Below are positions 10,698 through 23,800 of a stretch of 64,000 nt of DNA, piece by piece. Below the pieces are notes generated by a model. That model ran no database searches and had not been told where the DNA came from. It saw only the letters and a list, made by a program, of their open reading frames with translations. A program made the position numbers and the translations under genes. Location of the stretch: assembly GCF_051014685.1 (NCBI RefSeq), contig NW_027479036.1, positions 124,001 to 188,000 on the forward strand. The letters are read 5' to 3'. The stretch is from Ptiloglossa arizonensis. Taxonomy: Eukaryota > Arthropoda > Insecta > Hymenoptera > Colletidae. How positions within the stretch are numbered: position 1 is the stretch's first letter; each line of letters starts with the position of its first letter.

Positions 10698-13600
10698 TCA
10701 CCAGAATGGCCTAGGGAAAAAATACACATACCGCTGTAATCGGGCGAGTTTCTACTTTCAGATGCAACAGGTATTTTTGGGTTAGGTCAATCCGTTCGCG
10801 AGATATGAGAGTTTGAAGCCAAGAAATGGTTGAGAAAGCAAAAAATTTTTCGCAATTCTGCTGCTCCAAACGCTTAACCAGAATGGCCTAGGGAAAAAAT
10901 ACGCACACAGTAGTAATCGGGCGAGTTTCTACTTTCAGACGCAGCAGGAATTTTTGGGTTTGGTCAATCCGTTCGCGAGATATGGGACTTTGAAGCTAAG
11001 AAATGGTTGAGAAGACAACAAATTTTTCGCACTTCTGCTGCTCCAAACGCTTAACCACAATGGCCTAGGGAAAAAATACCCATACCGTTGTAATCGGACG
11101 AGTTTCTACTTTCAGATGCAATAGGAATTTTTGGGTTAGGCCAAACCGTTCGCGAGATATGGGACTTTGAAGCTAAGAAATGGTTGACAAGACAACAAAT
11201 TTTTCGCACTACTGCTGCTCCAATCGCTTAACCAGAATGGGCTAGGGAAAAAATACACATACAGTTGTAATCGGGCGAGTTTCTAATTTCAGACACTGCA
11301 GGAATTTTTAGGTTTGGTCAATCCGTTCGCGAGATATGGGACTTTGAAGCTAAGGCATGGTTGAGAAGACAACAAATTTTTCGCACTCCTGCTGCTCCAA
11401 TCGCTTAACCAGAATGGCCTAGGGAAAAAATACACATACCGTTGTAATCGGGCGAGTTTCTACTTTCAGACGCAGCAGGAATTTTTGGGTTTGGTCAATC
11501 CGTTCGCGAGATATGGGAGTTTGAAGCTAAGAAATGTTTGAGAAGACAACTAATTCTTCGCACTTCTGCAGCTCCAAACGCTTAACCAGAATGGCCTAGG
11601 GAAAAAATACACATACCGATGTAATCGGGCGAGTTTCTAATTTCATACGCAACAGGAATTTTTGGGTTAGGTCAATCCGTTCGCGAGATATGGGAGTTTG
11701 AAGCCAAGAAATGGTTGAGAAGGCAAAAAATTTTTCGCAATTCTGCTGCTCCAAACGCTTAACCAGAATGGCCTGGGGATGAAATACACATACCGTTGTA
11801 ATCGGGCGAGTTTCTACTTTCAGATGTAATAGGAATTTTTGGGTTAGGTCAATCCGCTCGCGAGATATGGGAGTTTGAAGCTAAGAAACGGTTGACAAGA
11901 CAACAAATTTGTCGCACTTCTGCTGCTCCAGCGCTTAACCAGAATGGCCTAGGGAAAAAATACGCATACAGTTGTAATCGGGCGAGTTTCTACTTTCAGA
12001 CGCAGCAGGAATTTTTGGGTTTGGTCAATCCGTTCGCGAGATATGGGACTTTGAAGCTAAGAAATGGTTGAGAAGACAACAAATTTTCGAACTTCTGTGC
12101 CCCAAACGCTTAACCAGAATGGCCTAGGGAAAAAATACACATACCGCTGTAATCGGGCGAGTTTCTACTTTCAGATGCAACAGGAATTTTTGGGTTAGGT
12201 CAATCCGTTCGCGAGATATGAGAGTTTGAAGCCAAGAAATGGTTGAGAAAGCAAAAAATTTTTCGCAATTCTGCTGCTCCAAACGCTTAACCAGAATGGC
12301 CTAGGGAAAAAATGCCCATACCGTTGTAATCGGACGAGTTTCTACTTTCAGATGCAATAGGAATTTTTGGGTTAGGCCAATCCGTTCGCGAGATATGGGA
12401 CTTTGAAGCTAAGAAATGGTTGACAAGACAACAAATTTTTCGCACTACTGCTGCTCCAATCGCTTAACCAGAATGGGCTAGGGAAAAAATACACATACAG
12501 TTGTAATCGGGCGAGTTTCTAATTTCAGACTCTGCAGGAATTTTTAGGTTTGGTCAATCCGTTCGCGAGATATGGGACTTTGAAGCTAAGGCATGGTTGA
12601 GAAGACAACAAATTTTTCGCACTCCTGCTGCTCCAATCGCTTAACCAGAATGGCCTAGGGAAAAAATACACATACCGTTGTAATCGGGCGAGTTTCTACT
12701 TTCAGACGCAGCAGGAATTTTTGGGTTTGGTCAATCCGTTCGCGAGATATGGGAGTTTGAAGCTAAGAAATGTTTGAGAAGACAACAAATTTTTCGCACT
12801 CCTGCTGCTCCAATCGCTTAACCAGAATGGCCTAGGGAAAAAATACACATACCGTTGTAATCGGGCGAGTTTCTACTTTCAGATGCAACAGGAATTTTTG
12901 GGTTAGGTCAATCCGTTCGCGAGATATGAGAGTTTGAAGCCAAGAAATGGTTGAGAAAGCAAAAAATTTTTCGCAATTCTGCTGCTCCAAACGCTTAACC
13001 AGAATGGCCTAGGGAAAAAATGCCCATACCGTTGTAATCGGACGAGTTTCTACTTTCAGATGCAATAGGAATTTTTGGGTTAGGCCAATCCGTTCGCGAG
13101 ATATGGGAGTTTGAAGCCAAGAAATGGTTGAGAAGGCAAAAAATTTTTCGCATTTCTGCTGCTCCAAACGCTTAACCAGAATGGCCTAGGGAAAAAATGC
13201 ACTTACCGTTGTATTCGGGCGAGTTTCTACGTCCAGACGCTACAGGAATTTTTGGGTTAGGTCAATCCGTTCGCGAGATATGGGAGATTGAAGCCAAGAA
13301 ATGTTTGAGAAGGCAACAAATTTTTCGCAGTTCTGCTGCTCCAAACGCTTAACCAGAATGGCCCAGGAACAAAATACACATACCGTTGTAATCGGGCGAG
13401 TTTCTACTTTCAGGTGCAATAGCAATTTTTGGGTTAGGTCAATCCGTTCGCGAGGTATGGGAGTTTGAAGCTAAGAAATGGTTGAGAAGACAACAAATTT
13501 TTCGCAATTCTGCTGCTCCAAACGCTTAACCAGAATGGCCTAGGGAAAAAATAAGCATACAGTTGTAATCGGGCGAGTTTCTTCTTTCAGATGCAACAGG

Positions 13601-14415
13601 AATTTTTGGGTTAGGTCAATCCGTTCGCGAGATATGGGAGTTTGAAGCTAAGAAATGGTTGAGAAGACAACAAATTTTTCGCAATTCTGCTGATCCAAAC
13701 GCTTAACCAGAATGGGCTAGGGAAAAAATTACACATACCGTTGGAATCGGGCGAGCTTCTACTTTCAGACGCTACAGGAATTTTTGGGTTAGGTCAATCC
13801 GTTCGCGAGATATGGGAGTTTGAAGCCAAGAAATGGTTGAGAAGGCAAAAAATTTTTCGCAATTCTGCTGGTCCAAACGCTTCACCAGACTGGCCTAGGG
13901 AAAAAATACACATACCGTTGTAATCGGGCGAGTTTCTACTTTCAGATGCAACAGGAATTTTTGGGTTAGGTCAATCCGTTCGCGAGATATGGGAGTTTGA
14001 AGCTAAGAAATGGTTGAGAAGACAACAAATTTTTCGCAATTCTGCTGCTCCAAACGCTTGACCAGAATGGGCCAGGGAAAAAATACACATACCGCTGTAA
14101 TCGGGCGAGTTTCTACTTTCAGATGCAATAGGAATTTTTGGATTAGGTCAATCCGTTCGCGAGATACGGGAGTTTGAAGCCAAGAAATGGTTGAGAAGGC
14201 AAAAAATTTTTCGCAATTCTGCTGCTCCAAACGCTTAACCAGAATGGCCTAGGAACAAAATACACATACCGTTGTAATCGGGCGAGTTTCTACTTTCAGG
14301 TGCAATAGGAATTTTTGGGTTAGGTCAATCCGTTCGCGAGATATGCGAGTTTGAAGCCAAGAAATGGTTGAGAAGGCAAAAAATGTTTCGCACTTCTGCT
14401 GCTCCAAAAGCTTCA
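10698..14415 (+). repeat. ~21-monomer higher-order block, copy 2
   Basis: This is a head-to-tail copy of 6806-10697. It has lost two monomers near 13357 and gained one near 14018-14161, where the shift changes from 3538 to about 3715 bp. One monomer near 12770-12840 differs as a unit from its counterpart near 8880-8960: CACTCCTGCTGCTCCAATCG replaces CACTTCTGCTGCTCCAAACG. This suggests a short conversion patch from a neighbouring subtype. It contains no gene. Confidence 0.85.
14155..14171 (+). other. CENP-B-box-like site, all nine essential bases matched
   Basis: Reads GTTCGCGAGATACGGGA at offsets 9-25 of a different monomer subtype: followed by AGTTTGAAGCC rather than CTTTGAAGCT, and preceded by GGATTAGG. 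The background differs from the sites at 4956 and 7433. The CGGG form therefore arose at least twice, or is an ancestral form kept in two lineages. Confidence 0.5.
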
Positions 14416-15940
14416 CCAGAATGGCCTAGGGAAAAAATACACATACCGTTGTAATCGGGCGAGTTTCTTCTTTCAGATGCAACAGGAATTTTTGGGTTAG
14501 GTCAATCCGTTCGCGAGATATGGGAGTTTGAAGCTAAGAAATGGTTGAGAAGACCACAAATTTTTCGCAATTCTGCTGCTCCAAACGCTTGACCAGAATG
14601 GGCTAGGGAAAAAATACACATACCGATGTAATAGGGCGAGTTTCTACTTCCAGACGCTACAGGAATTTTTGAGTTGGGTCAATCCGTTCGCGAGATATGC
14701 GAGTTTGAAGCTAAGAAATGGTTGAGAAGACAACAAATTTTTCGCATTTCTGCTGCTCCAAACGCTTAACCAGAATGGCTTAGGGAAAAAATACGCATAC
14801 AGTTGTAATCGGGCGAGTTTCTACTTTCAGACGCAGCAGGAATTTTTGGGTTTGGTCAATCCGTTCGCGAGATATGGGACTTTGAATCTAAGAAATGGTT
14901 GAGAAGGCAAAAAATTTTCCGCAATTCTGCTGCTCCAAACGCTTAACCAGAATGGCCTAGGGTAAAAATACACATACCGCTGTAATCGGGCGAGTTTCTA
15001 CTTCCAGACGCAACAGGAATTTTTGGGTTGGGTCAATCCGTTCGCGAAATATGGGAGTTTGAAGTCAAGGAATGGTTGAGAAGGCAAAAAATTTTTCGCA
15101 ATTCTGCTGCTCCAAACGCTTAACCAGAATGGCCTAGGGAATAAATACACATACCGTTGTAATCGGGCGAGTTTCTACTTTCAGATGCAATAGGAATTTT
15201 TGGGGTAGGTCAATCCGTTCGCGAGATATGGGAGTTTGAAGCTAAGAAATGGTAGAGAAGGCAACAAATTTTTCGCAATTCTGCTGCCCCAAACGCTTAA
15301 CCAGAATGGCCTAGGTACAAAATACACACACCGTTGTAATCGGGCGAGTTTCTACTTTCAGATGCAATAGGAATTTTTGGGTTAGGTCAATCCGTTCGCG
15401 AGATATGGGAGTTTGAAGCTAAGAAATTGTTGAGAAGACAACAAATTTTTCGCAATTCTGCTGCTCCAAACGCTTGACCAGAATGGGCTAGGGAAAAAAT
15501 ACACACACCGTTGTAATCGGGCGAGTTTCTACTTTCAGACGCAACAGGTATTTTTGGGTTAGGTCAATCCGTTCGCGAGATATGGGAGTTTGAAGCCAAG
15601 AAATGGTTGAGAAGGCAAAAAATTTTTCGCATTTCTGCTGCTCCAAACGCTTAACCAGAATGGCCTAGGGAAAAAATACACTTACCGTTGTATTCGGGCG
15701 AGTTTCTACGTCCAGACGCTACAGGAATTTTTGGGTTAGGTCAATCCGTTCGCGAGATATGGGAGATTGAAGCCAAGAAATGTTTGAGAAGGCAACAAAT
15801 TTTTCGCAGTTCTGCTGCTCCAAACGCTTAACCAGAATGGCACAGGGAAAAAATACACATACCGTTGTAATCGGGCGAGTTTCTACTTTCAGATGCAGTA
15901 GGAATTTTTGGGTTAGGTCAATCCGTTCGCGAGGTATGGG
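14416..15940 (+). repeat. Satellite stretch related to the 14-monomer repeat
   Basis: From about 14690 this matches 17700 onward at a shift of 3010 bp (17 x 177 + 1). Examples are GAATGGCTTAGGG at 14774 and 17784, and GACTTTGAATCTAAG at 14879 and 17889. The extra three monomers relative to the 2479-bp repeat come from a 531-bp (3-monomer) tandem duplication at about 15420-16460. In it, the CACACACCG, ACAGGTATTTTT and CACTTACCGTTGTATTC monomers occur twice. It contains no gene. Confidence 0.85.
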
Positions 15941-16455
15941 AGTTTGAAGCTAAGAAATTGTTGAGAAGACAACAAATTTTTCGCAATTCTGCTGCTCCAA
16001 ACGCTTGACCAGAATGGGCTAGGGAAAAAATACACACACCGTTGTAATCGGGCGAGTTTCTACTTTCAGACGCAACAGGTATTTTTGGGTTAGGTCAATC
16101 CGTTCGCGAGATATGGGAGTTTGAAGCCAAGAAATGGTTGAGAAGGCAAAAAATTTTTCGCATTTCTGCTGCTCCAAACGCTTAACCAGAATGGCCTAGG
16201 GAAAAAATACACTTACCGTTGTATTCGGGCGAGTTTCTACGTCCAGACGCTACAGGAATTTTTGGGTTAGGTCAATCCGTTCGCGAGATATGGGAGATTG
16301 AAGCCAAGAAATGTTTGAGAAGGCAACAAATTTTTCGCACTTCTGCTGCTCCAAACGCTTAACCAGAATGGCCTAGGGAAAAAATACACATACCGTTGTA
16401 ATCGGGCGAGTTTCTACTTTCAGATGCAATAGGAATTTTTGGGTTAGGTCAATCC

Positions 16456-16472
16456 GTTCGCGAGATATGGGA
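16456..16472 (+). other. Consensus form of CENP-B-box-like motif 1 (8 of 9 essential bases)
   Basis: Reads GTTCGCGAGATATGGGA, the form in most monomers. TTCG, the central A and GGG match the essential CENP-B-box bases; only the C of CGGG is T. The embedded TCGCGA is an NruI site. Variants seen elsewhere are GCTCGCGAG, ATTCGCGAG, GATCGCGAG, GTTCGAGAG and TGCGAG in place of TGGGAG. Confidence 0.4.
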
Positions 16473-16567
16473 GTTTGAAGCTAAGAAATGGTTGAGAAGA
16501 CAACAAATTTTTCGCAATTCTGCTGCTCCAAACGCTTAACCAGAGTGGCCTAGGGAAAAAATACACA

Positions 16568-16584
16568 TACCGTTGTAATCGGGC
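16568..16584 (+). other. Consensus form of CENP-B-box-like motif 2
   Basis: Reads TACCGTTGTAATCGGGC at offsets 121-137, about 112 bp after motif 1. Against the mammalian box YTTCGTTGGAARCGGGA it agrees at 12 of 17 positions, including CGTTG, AA and CGGG, but lacks the TT of the essential TTCG. It matches 7 of 9 essential bases. Resemblance only; function is not shown. Confidence 0.35.
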
Positions 16585-18419
16585 GAGTTTCTACTTTCAG
16601 ATGCAATAGGAATTTTTGGGTTAGGTCAATCCGTTCGCGAGATATGGGAGTTTGAAGCTAAGAAATGGTTGAGAAGACAACAAATTTTTCGCACTTCTGC
16701 TGCTCCAAACGCTTAACCAGAATGGCCTAGGGAAAAAATACACATACCGTTGTAATCGGGCGAGTTTCTACTTTCAGATGCAATAGGAATTTTTGGGGTA
16801 GGTCAATCCGTTCGCGAGATATGGGAGTTTGAAGCTAAGCAATGGTAGAGAAGGCAACAAATTTTTCGCAATTCTGCTGCTCCAAACGCTTAACCAGAAT
16901 GGCCCAGGAACAAAGTACACATACCGTTGTAATCGGGCGAGTTTCTACTTTCAGGTGCAATAGGAATTTTTGGGTTAGGTCAATCCGTTCGCGAGATATG
17001 CGAGTTTGAAGCTAAGAAATGGTTGAGAAGACAACAAATTTTTCGCAATTCTGCTGCTCCAAACGCTTAACCAGAATGGCCTAGGGAAAAAATAAGCATA
17101 CAGTTGTAATCGGGCGAGTTTCTACTTTCAGACGCAGCAGGAATTTTTGGGTTTGGTCAATCCGTTCGCGAGATATGGGACTTTGAAACTAAGAAATGGT
17201 TGAGAAGACAACAAATTTTTCGCAATTCTGCTGATCCAAACGCTTAACCAGAATGGGCTAGGGAACAAATTACACATACCGTTGGAATCGGGCGAGCTTC
17301 TACTTTCAGACGCTACAGGAATTTTTGGGTTAGGTCAATCCGTTCGCGAGATATGGGAGTTTGAAGCCAAGAAATGGTTGAGAAGGCAAAAAATTTTTCG
17401 CACTTCTGCTGGTCCAAACGCTTCACCAGACTGGCCTAGGGAAAAAATACACATACCGTTGTAATCGGGCGAGTTTCTACTTTCAGATGCAACAGGAATT
17501 TTTGGGTTAGGTCAATCCGTTCGCGAGATATGGGAGTTTGAAGCCAAGAAATGGTTGAGAAGGCAAAAAATTTTTCGCAATTCTGCTGCTCCAAACGCTT
17601 AACCACAATGGCCTAGGGAGAAAATACACATACCGTTGTAATCGGGCTAGTTTCTACTTTCAGATGCAATAGGAATTTTTGGGTTAGGTCAATCCGTTCG
17701 CGAGATATGCGAGTTTGAAGCTAAGAAATGGTTGAGAAGACAACAAATTTTTCGCATTTCTGCTGCTCCAAACGCTTAACCAGAATGGCTTAGGGAAAAA
17801 ATACGCATACAGTTGTAATCGGGCGAGTTTCTACTTTCAGACGCAGCAGGAATTTTTGGGTTTGGTCAATCCGTTCGCGAGATATGGGACTTTGAATCTA
17901 AGAAATGGTTGAGAAGGCAAAAAATTTTTCGCAATTCTGCTGCTCCAAACGCTTAACCAGAATGGCCTAGGGTAAAAATACACATACCGCTGTAATCGGG
18001 CGAGTTTCTACTTCCAGACGCAACAGGAATTTTTGGGTTAGGTCAATCCGTTCGCGAAATATGGGAGTTTGAAGTCAAGGAATGGTTGAGAAGGCAAAAA
18101 ATTTTTCGCAATTCTGCTGCTCCAAACGCTTAACCAGAATGGCCTAGGGAATAAATACACATACCGTTGTAATCGGGCGAGTTTCTACTTTCAGATGCAA
18201 TAGGAATTTTTGGGGTAGGTCAATCCGTTCGCGAGATATGGGAGTTTGAAGCTAAGAAATGGTAGAGAAGGCAACAAATTTTTCGCAATTCTGCTGCTCC
18301 AAACGCTTAACCAGAATGGCCTAGGGACAAAATACACACACCGTTGTAATCGGGCGAGTTTCTACTTTCAGATGCAATTGGAATTTTTGGGTTAGGTCAA
18401 TCCGTTCGCGAGATATGGG

Positions 18420-20898
18420 AGTTTGAAGCTAAGAAATTGTTGAGAAGACAACAAATTTTTCGCAATTCTGCTGCTCCAAACGCTTGACCAGAATGGGCTA
18501 GGGAAAAAATACACACACCGTTGTAATCGGGCGAGTTTCTACTTTCAGACGCAACAGGTATTTTTGGGTTAGGTCAATCCGTTCGCGAGATATGGGAGTT
18601 TGAAGCCAAGAAATGGTTGAGAAGGCAAAAAATTTCTCGCATTTCTGTTGCTCCAAACGCTTAACCAGAATGGCCTAGGGAAAAAATACACTTACCGTTG
18701 TAATCGGGCGAGTTTCTACGTCCAGACGCTACAGGAATTTTTGGGTTAGGTCAATCCGTTCGCGAGATATGGGAGATTGAAGCCAAGAAATGTTTGAGAA
18801 GGCAACAAATTTTTCGCAGTTCTGCTGCTCCAAACGCTTAACCAGAATGGCACAGGGAAAAAATACACATACCGTTGTAATCGGGCGAGTTTCTACTTTC
18901 AGATGCAATAGGAATTTTTGGGTTAGGTCAATCCGTTCGCGAGATATGGGAGTTTGAAGCTAAGAAATGGTTGAGAAGACAACAAATTTTTCGCAATTCT
19001 GCTGCTCCAAACGCTTAACCAGAGTGGCCTAGGGAAAAAATACACATACCGTTGTAATCGGGCGAGTTTCTACTTTCAGATGCAATAGGAATTTTTGGGT
19101 TAGGTCAATCCGTTCGCGAGATATGGGAGTTTGAAGCTAAGAAATGGTTGAGAAGACAACAAATTTTTCGCACTTCTGCTGCTCCAAACTCTTAACCAGA
19201 ATGGCCTAGGGAAAAAATACACATACCGTTGTAATCGGGCGAGTTTCTACTTTCAGATGCAATAGGAATTTTTGGGGTAGGTCAATCCGTTCGCGAGATA
19301 TGGGAGTTTGAAGCTAAGCAATGGTAGAGAAGGCAACAAATTTTTCGCAATTCTGCTGCTCCAAACGCTTAACCAGAATGGCCCAGGAACAAAGTACACA
19401 TACCGTTGTAATCGGGCGAGTTTCTACTTTCAGGTGCAATAGGAATTTTTGGGTTAGGTCAATCCGTTCGCGAGATATGCGAGTTTGAAGCTAAGAAATG
19501 GTTGAGAAGACAACAAATTTTTCGCAATTCTGCTGCTCCAAACGCTTAACCAGAATGGCCTAGGGAAAAAATAAGCATACAGTTGTAATCGGGCGAGTTT
19601 CTACTTTCAGACGCAGCAGGAATTTTTGGGTTTGGTCAATCCGTTCGCGAGATATGGGACTTTGAAACTAAGAAATGGTTGAGAAGACAACAAATTTTTC
19701 GCAATTCTGTTGATCCAAACGCTTAACCAGAATGGGCTAGGGAACAAATTACACATACCGTTGGAATCGGGCGAGCTTCTACTTTCAGACGCTACAGGAA
19801 TTTTTGGGTTAGGTCAATCCGTTCGCGAGATATGGGAGTTTGAAGCCAAGAAATGGTTGAGAAGGCAAAAAATTTTTCGCACTTCTGCTGGTCCAAACGC
19901 TTCACCAGACTGGCCTAGGGAAAAAATACACATACCGTTGTAATCGGGCGAGTTTCTACTTTCAGATGCAACAGGAATTTTTGGGTTAGGTCAATCCGTT
20001 CGCGAGATATGGGAGTTTGAAGCCAAGAAATGGTTGAGAAGGCAAAAAATTTTTCGCAATTCTGCTGCTCCAAACGCTTAACCACAATGGCCTAGGGAGA
20101 AAATACACATACCGTTGTAATCGGGCTAGTTTCTACTTTCAGATGCAATAGGAATTTTTGGGTTAGGTCAATCCGTTCGCGAGATATGCGAGTTTGAAGC
20201 TAAGAAATGGTTGAGAAGACAACAAATTTTTCGCATTTCTGCTGCTCCAAACGCTTAACCAGAATGGCTTAGGGAAAAAATACGCATACAGTTGTAATCG
20301 GGCGAGTTTCTACTTTCAGACGCAGCAGGAATTTTTGGGTTTGGTCAATCCGTTCGCGAGATATGGGACTTTGAATCTAAGAAATGGTTGAGAAGGCAAA
20401 AAATTTTTCGCAATTCTGCTGCTCCAAACGCTTAACCAGAATGGCCTAGGGTAAAAATACACATACCGCTGTAATCGGGCGAGTTTCTACTTCCAGACGC
20501 AACAGGAATTTTTGGGTTAGGTCAATCCGTTCGCGAAATATGGGAGTTTGAAGTCAAGGAATGGTTGAGAAGGCAAAAAATTTTTCGCAATTCTGCTGCT
20601 CCAAACGCTTAACCAGAATGGCCTAGGGAATAAATACACATACCGTTGTAATCGGGCGAGTTTCTACTTTCAGATGCAATAGGAATTTTTGGGGTAGGTC
20701 AATCCGTTCGCGAGATATGGGAGTTTGAAGCTAAGAAATGGTAGAGAAGGCAACAAATTTTTCGCAATTCTGCTGCTCCAAACGCTTAACCAGAATGGCC
20801 TAGGGACAAAATACACACACCGTTGTAATCGGGCGAGTTTCTACTTTCAGATGCAATTGGAATTTTTGGGTTAGGTCAATCCGTTCGCGAGATATGGG
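18420..20898 (+). repeat. 14-monomer (2479-bp) higher-order repeat, copy 2
   Basis: This is a head-to-tail copy of 15941-18419, and its own markers recur again at +2479 up to about 21155 (ATGCAATTGG at 18372 and 20851; TTTCTGTTGCTCC at 18643 and 21122). A few substitutions were noticed, such as TCTGTTGATCC at 19707 for TCTGCTGATCC, and GCAGTTC for GCACTTC near 18817. This is the cleanest constant-period higher-order repeat in the window. Confidence 0.9.
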
Positions 20899-23800
20899 AG
20901 TTTGAAGCTAAGAAATTGTTGAGAAGACAACAAATTTTTCGCAATTCTGCTGCTCCAAACGCTTGACCAGAATGGGCTAGGGAAAAAATACACACACCGT
21001 TGTAATCGGGCGAGTTTCTACTTTCAGACGCAACAGGTATTTTTGGGTTAGGTCAATCCGTTCGCGAGATATGGGAGTTTGAAGCCAAGAAATGGTTGAG
21101 AAGGCAAAAAATTTTTCGCATTTCTGTTGCTCCAAACGCTTAACCAGAATGGCCTAGGGAATAAATACACATACCGTTGTAATCGGGCGAGTTTCTACTT
21201 TCAGATGCAATAGGAATTTTTGGGTTAGGTCAATCCGTTCGCGAGATATGGGAGTTTGAAGCTAAGAAATTGTTGAGAAGACAACAAATTTTTCGCAATT
21301 CTGCTGCTCCAAACGCTTGACCAGAATGGGCTAGGGAAAAAATACACACACCGTTGTAATCGGGCGAGTTTCTACTTTCAGACGCAACAGGTATTTTTGG
21401 GTTAGGTCAATCCGTTCGCGAGATATGGGAGTTTGAAGCCAAGAAATGGTTGAGAAGGCAAAAAATTTTTCGCATTCCTGTTGCTCCAAACGCTTAACCA
21501 GAATGGCCTAGGGAATAAATACACATACCGTTGTAATCGGGCGAGTTTCTACTTTCAGATGCAATAGGAATTTTTGGGGTAGGTCAATCCGTTCGCGAGA
21601 TATGGGAGTTTGAAGCTAAGAAATGGTAGAGAAGGCAACAAATTTTTCGCAATTCTGCTGCTCCAAACGCTTAACCAGAATGGCCTAGGGACAAAATACA
21701 CACACCGTTGTAATCGGGCGAGTTTCTACTTTCAGATGCAATAGGAATTTTTGGGTTAGGTCAATCCGTTCGCGAGATATGGGAGTTTGAAGCTAAGAAA
21801 TTGTTGAGAAGACAACAAATTTTTCGCAATTCTGCTGCTCCAAACGCTTGACCAGAATGGGCTAGGGAAAAAATACACACACCGTTGTAATCGGGCGAGT
21901 TTCTACTTTCAGACGCAACAGGTATTTTTGGGTTAGGTCAATCCGTTCGCGAGATATGGGAGTTTGAAGCCAAGAAATGGTTGAGAAGGCAAAAAATTTT
22001 TCGCATTTCTGTTGCTCCAAACGCTTAACCAGAATGGCCTAGGGAAAAAATACACTTACCGTTGTAATCGGGCGAGTTTCTACGTCCAGACGCTACAGGA
22101 ATTTTTGGGTTAGGTCAATCCGTTCGCGAGATATGGGAGATTGAAGCCAAGAAATGTTTGAGAAGGCAACAAATTTTTCGCAGTTCTGCTGCTCCAAACG
22201 CTTAACCAGAATGGCACAGGGAAAAAATACACATACCGTTGTAATCGGGCGAGTTTCTACTTTCAGATGCAATAGGAATTTTTGGGTTAGGTCAATCCGT
22301 TCGCGAGGTATGGGAGTTTGAAGCTAAGAAATGGTTGAGAAGACAACAAATTTTTCGCACTTCTGCTGCTCCAAACGCTTAACCAGAATGGCCTAGGGAA
22401 AAAATACACATACCGTTGTAATCGGGCGAGTTTCTACTTTCAGATGCAATAGGAATTTTTGGGGTAGGTCAATCCGTTCGCGAGATATGGGAGTTTGAAG
22501 CTAAGAAATGGTAGAGAAGGCAAAAAATTTTTCGCAATTCTGCTGCTCCAAACGCTTAACCAGAATGGCCTAGGGACAAAATACACACACCGTTGTAATC
22601 GGGCGACTTTCTACTTTCAGATGCAATAGGAATTTTTGGGTTAGGTCAATCCGTTCGCGAGATATGGGAGTTTGAAGCTAAGAAATTGTTGAGAAGACAA
22701 CAAATTTTTCGCAATTCTGCTGCTCCAAACGCTTGACCAGAATGGGCTAGGGAAAAAATACACACACCGTTGTAATCGGGCGAGTTTCAACTTTCAGACG
22801 CAACAGGTATTTTTGGGTTAGGTCAATCCGTTCGCGAGATATGGGAGTTTGAAGCTAAGAAATGGTAGAGAAGGCAACAAATTTTTCGCAATTCTGCTGC
22901 TCCAAACGCTTAAACAGAATGGCCTAGGGACAAAATACACATACCGTTGTAATCGGGCTAGTTTCTACTTTCAGACGCAGCAGGAATTTTTGGGTTTGGT
23001 CAATCCGTTCGCGAAATATGGGAGTTTGAAGTCAAGGAATGGTTGAGAAGGCAAAAAATTTTTCGCAATTCTGCTGCTCCAAACGCTTAACCAGAATGGC
23101 CTAGGGAATAAATACACACACCGTTGTAATCGGGCGAGTTTCTACTTTCAGATGCAATAGGAATTTTTGGGTAGGTCAATCCGTTCGCGAGATATGGGAG
23201 TTTGAAGCTAAGAAATGGTAGAGAAGGCAACAAATTTTTCGCAATTCTGCTGCTCCAAACGCTTAACCAGAATGGCCTAGGGAAAAAATACACTTACCGT
23301 TGTAATCGGGCGAGTTTCTACGTCCAGACGCTACAGGAATTTTTGGGTTAGGTCAATCCGTTCGCGAGATATGGGAGATTGAAGCTAAGAAATGTTTGAG
23401 AAGGCAACAAATTTTTCGCAGTTCTGCTGCTCCAAACGCTTAACCAGAATGGCAGAGGGAAAAAATACACATACCGTTGTAATCGGGCGAGTTTCTACTT
23501 TCAGATGCAATAGGAATTTTTGGGTTAGGTCAATCCGTTCGCGAGGTATGGGAGTTTGAAGCTAAGAAATGGTTGAGAAGACAACAAATTTTTCGCACTT
23601 CTGCTGCTCCAAACGCTTAACCAGAATGGCCTAGGGAAAAAATACACATACCGTTGTAATCGGGCGAGTTTCTACTTTCAGATGCAATAGGAATTTTTGG
23701 GGTAGGTCAATCCGTTCGCGAGATATGGGAGTTTGAAGCTAAGAAATGGTAGAGAAGGCAACAAATTTTTCGCAATTCTGCTGCTCCAAACGCTTAAACA

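Larger units (their letters stand above)
16448..16624 (+). repeat. Representative 177-bp satellite monomer
   Basis: A near-consensus unit used here to define offsets. It contains TCGCGA at 11-16, GCTAAG at 33-38 (T at dimorphic site 35), GACAACAAATTTTT at 52-65, CGCTTAACC at 86-94, CCTAGG at 102-107, AAAAAA at 109-114, CCGTTGTAATCGGG at 123-136 and GGAATTTTTGGGTTAG at 162-177. Its length, 3 x 59, keeps reading frames in register between copies. It ends directly at the next GTCAATCCG at 16625. It carries the common GAGTGG variant at about offset 97 instead of GAATGG. Confidence 0.95.
15941..18419 (+). repeat. 14-monomer (2479-bp) higher-order repeat, copy 1
   Basis: This matches 18420 onward at a constant 2479 bp (14 x 177 + 1). 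Markers are GCTAAGCAATGGTAGAG (16834 and 19313), CAGGAACAAAGTACAC, CCGTTGGAATCGGGCGAGC (17279 and 19758), GGGCTAGTTTC, GGCTTAGGG, and TTTGAATCTAAG (17891 and 20370). It includes consensus-like monomers and the GGTAGAGAAGGC subtype. Confidence 0.9.

Noticed and set aside
16620..16640. RNA polymerase III B-box-like GGTCAATCC
   Set aside because: Two bases shorter than the B-box consensus, no A box at the right distance and no tRNA fold seen.
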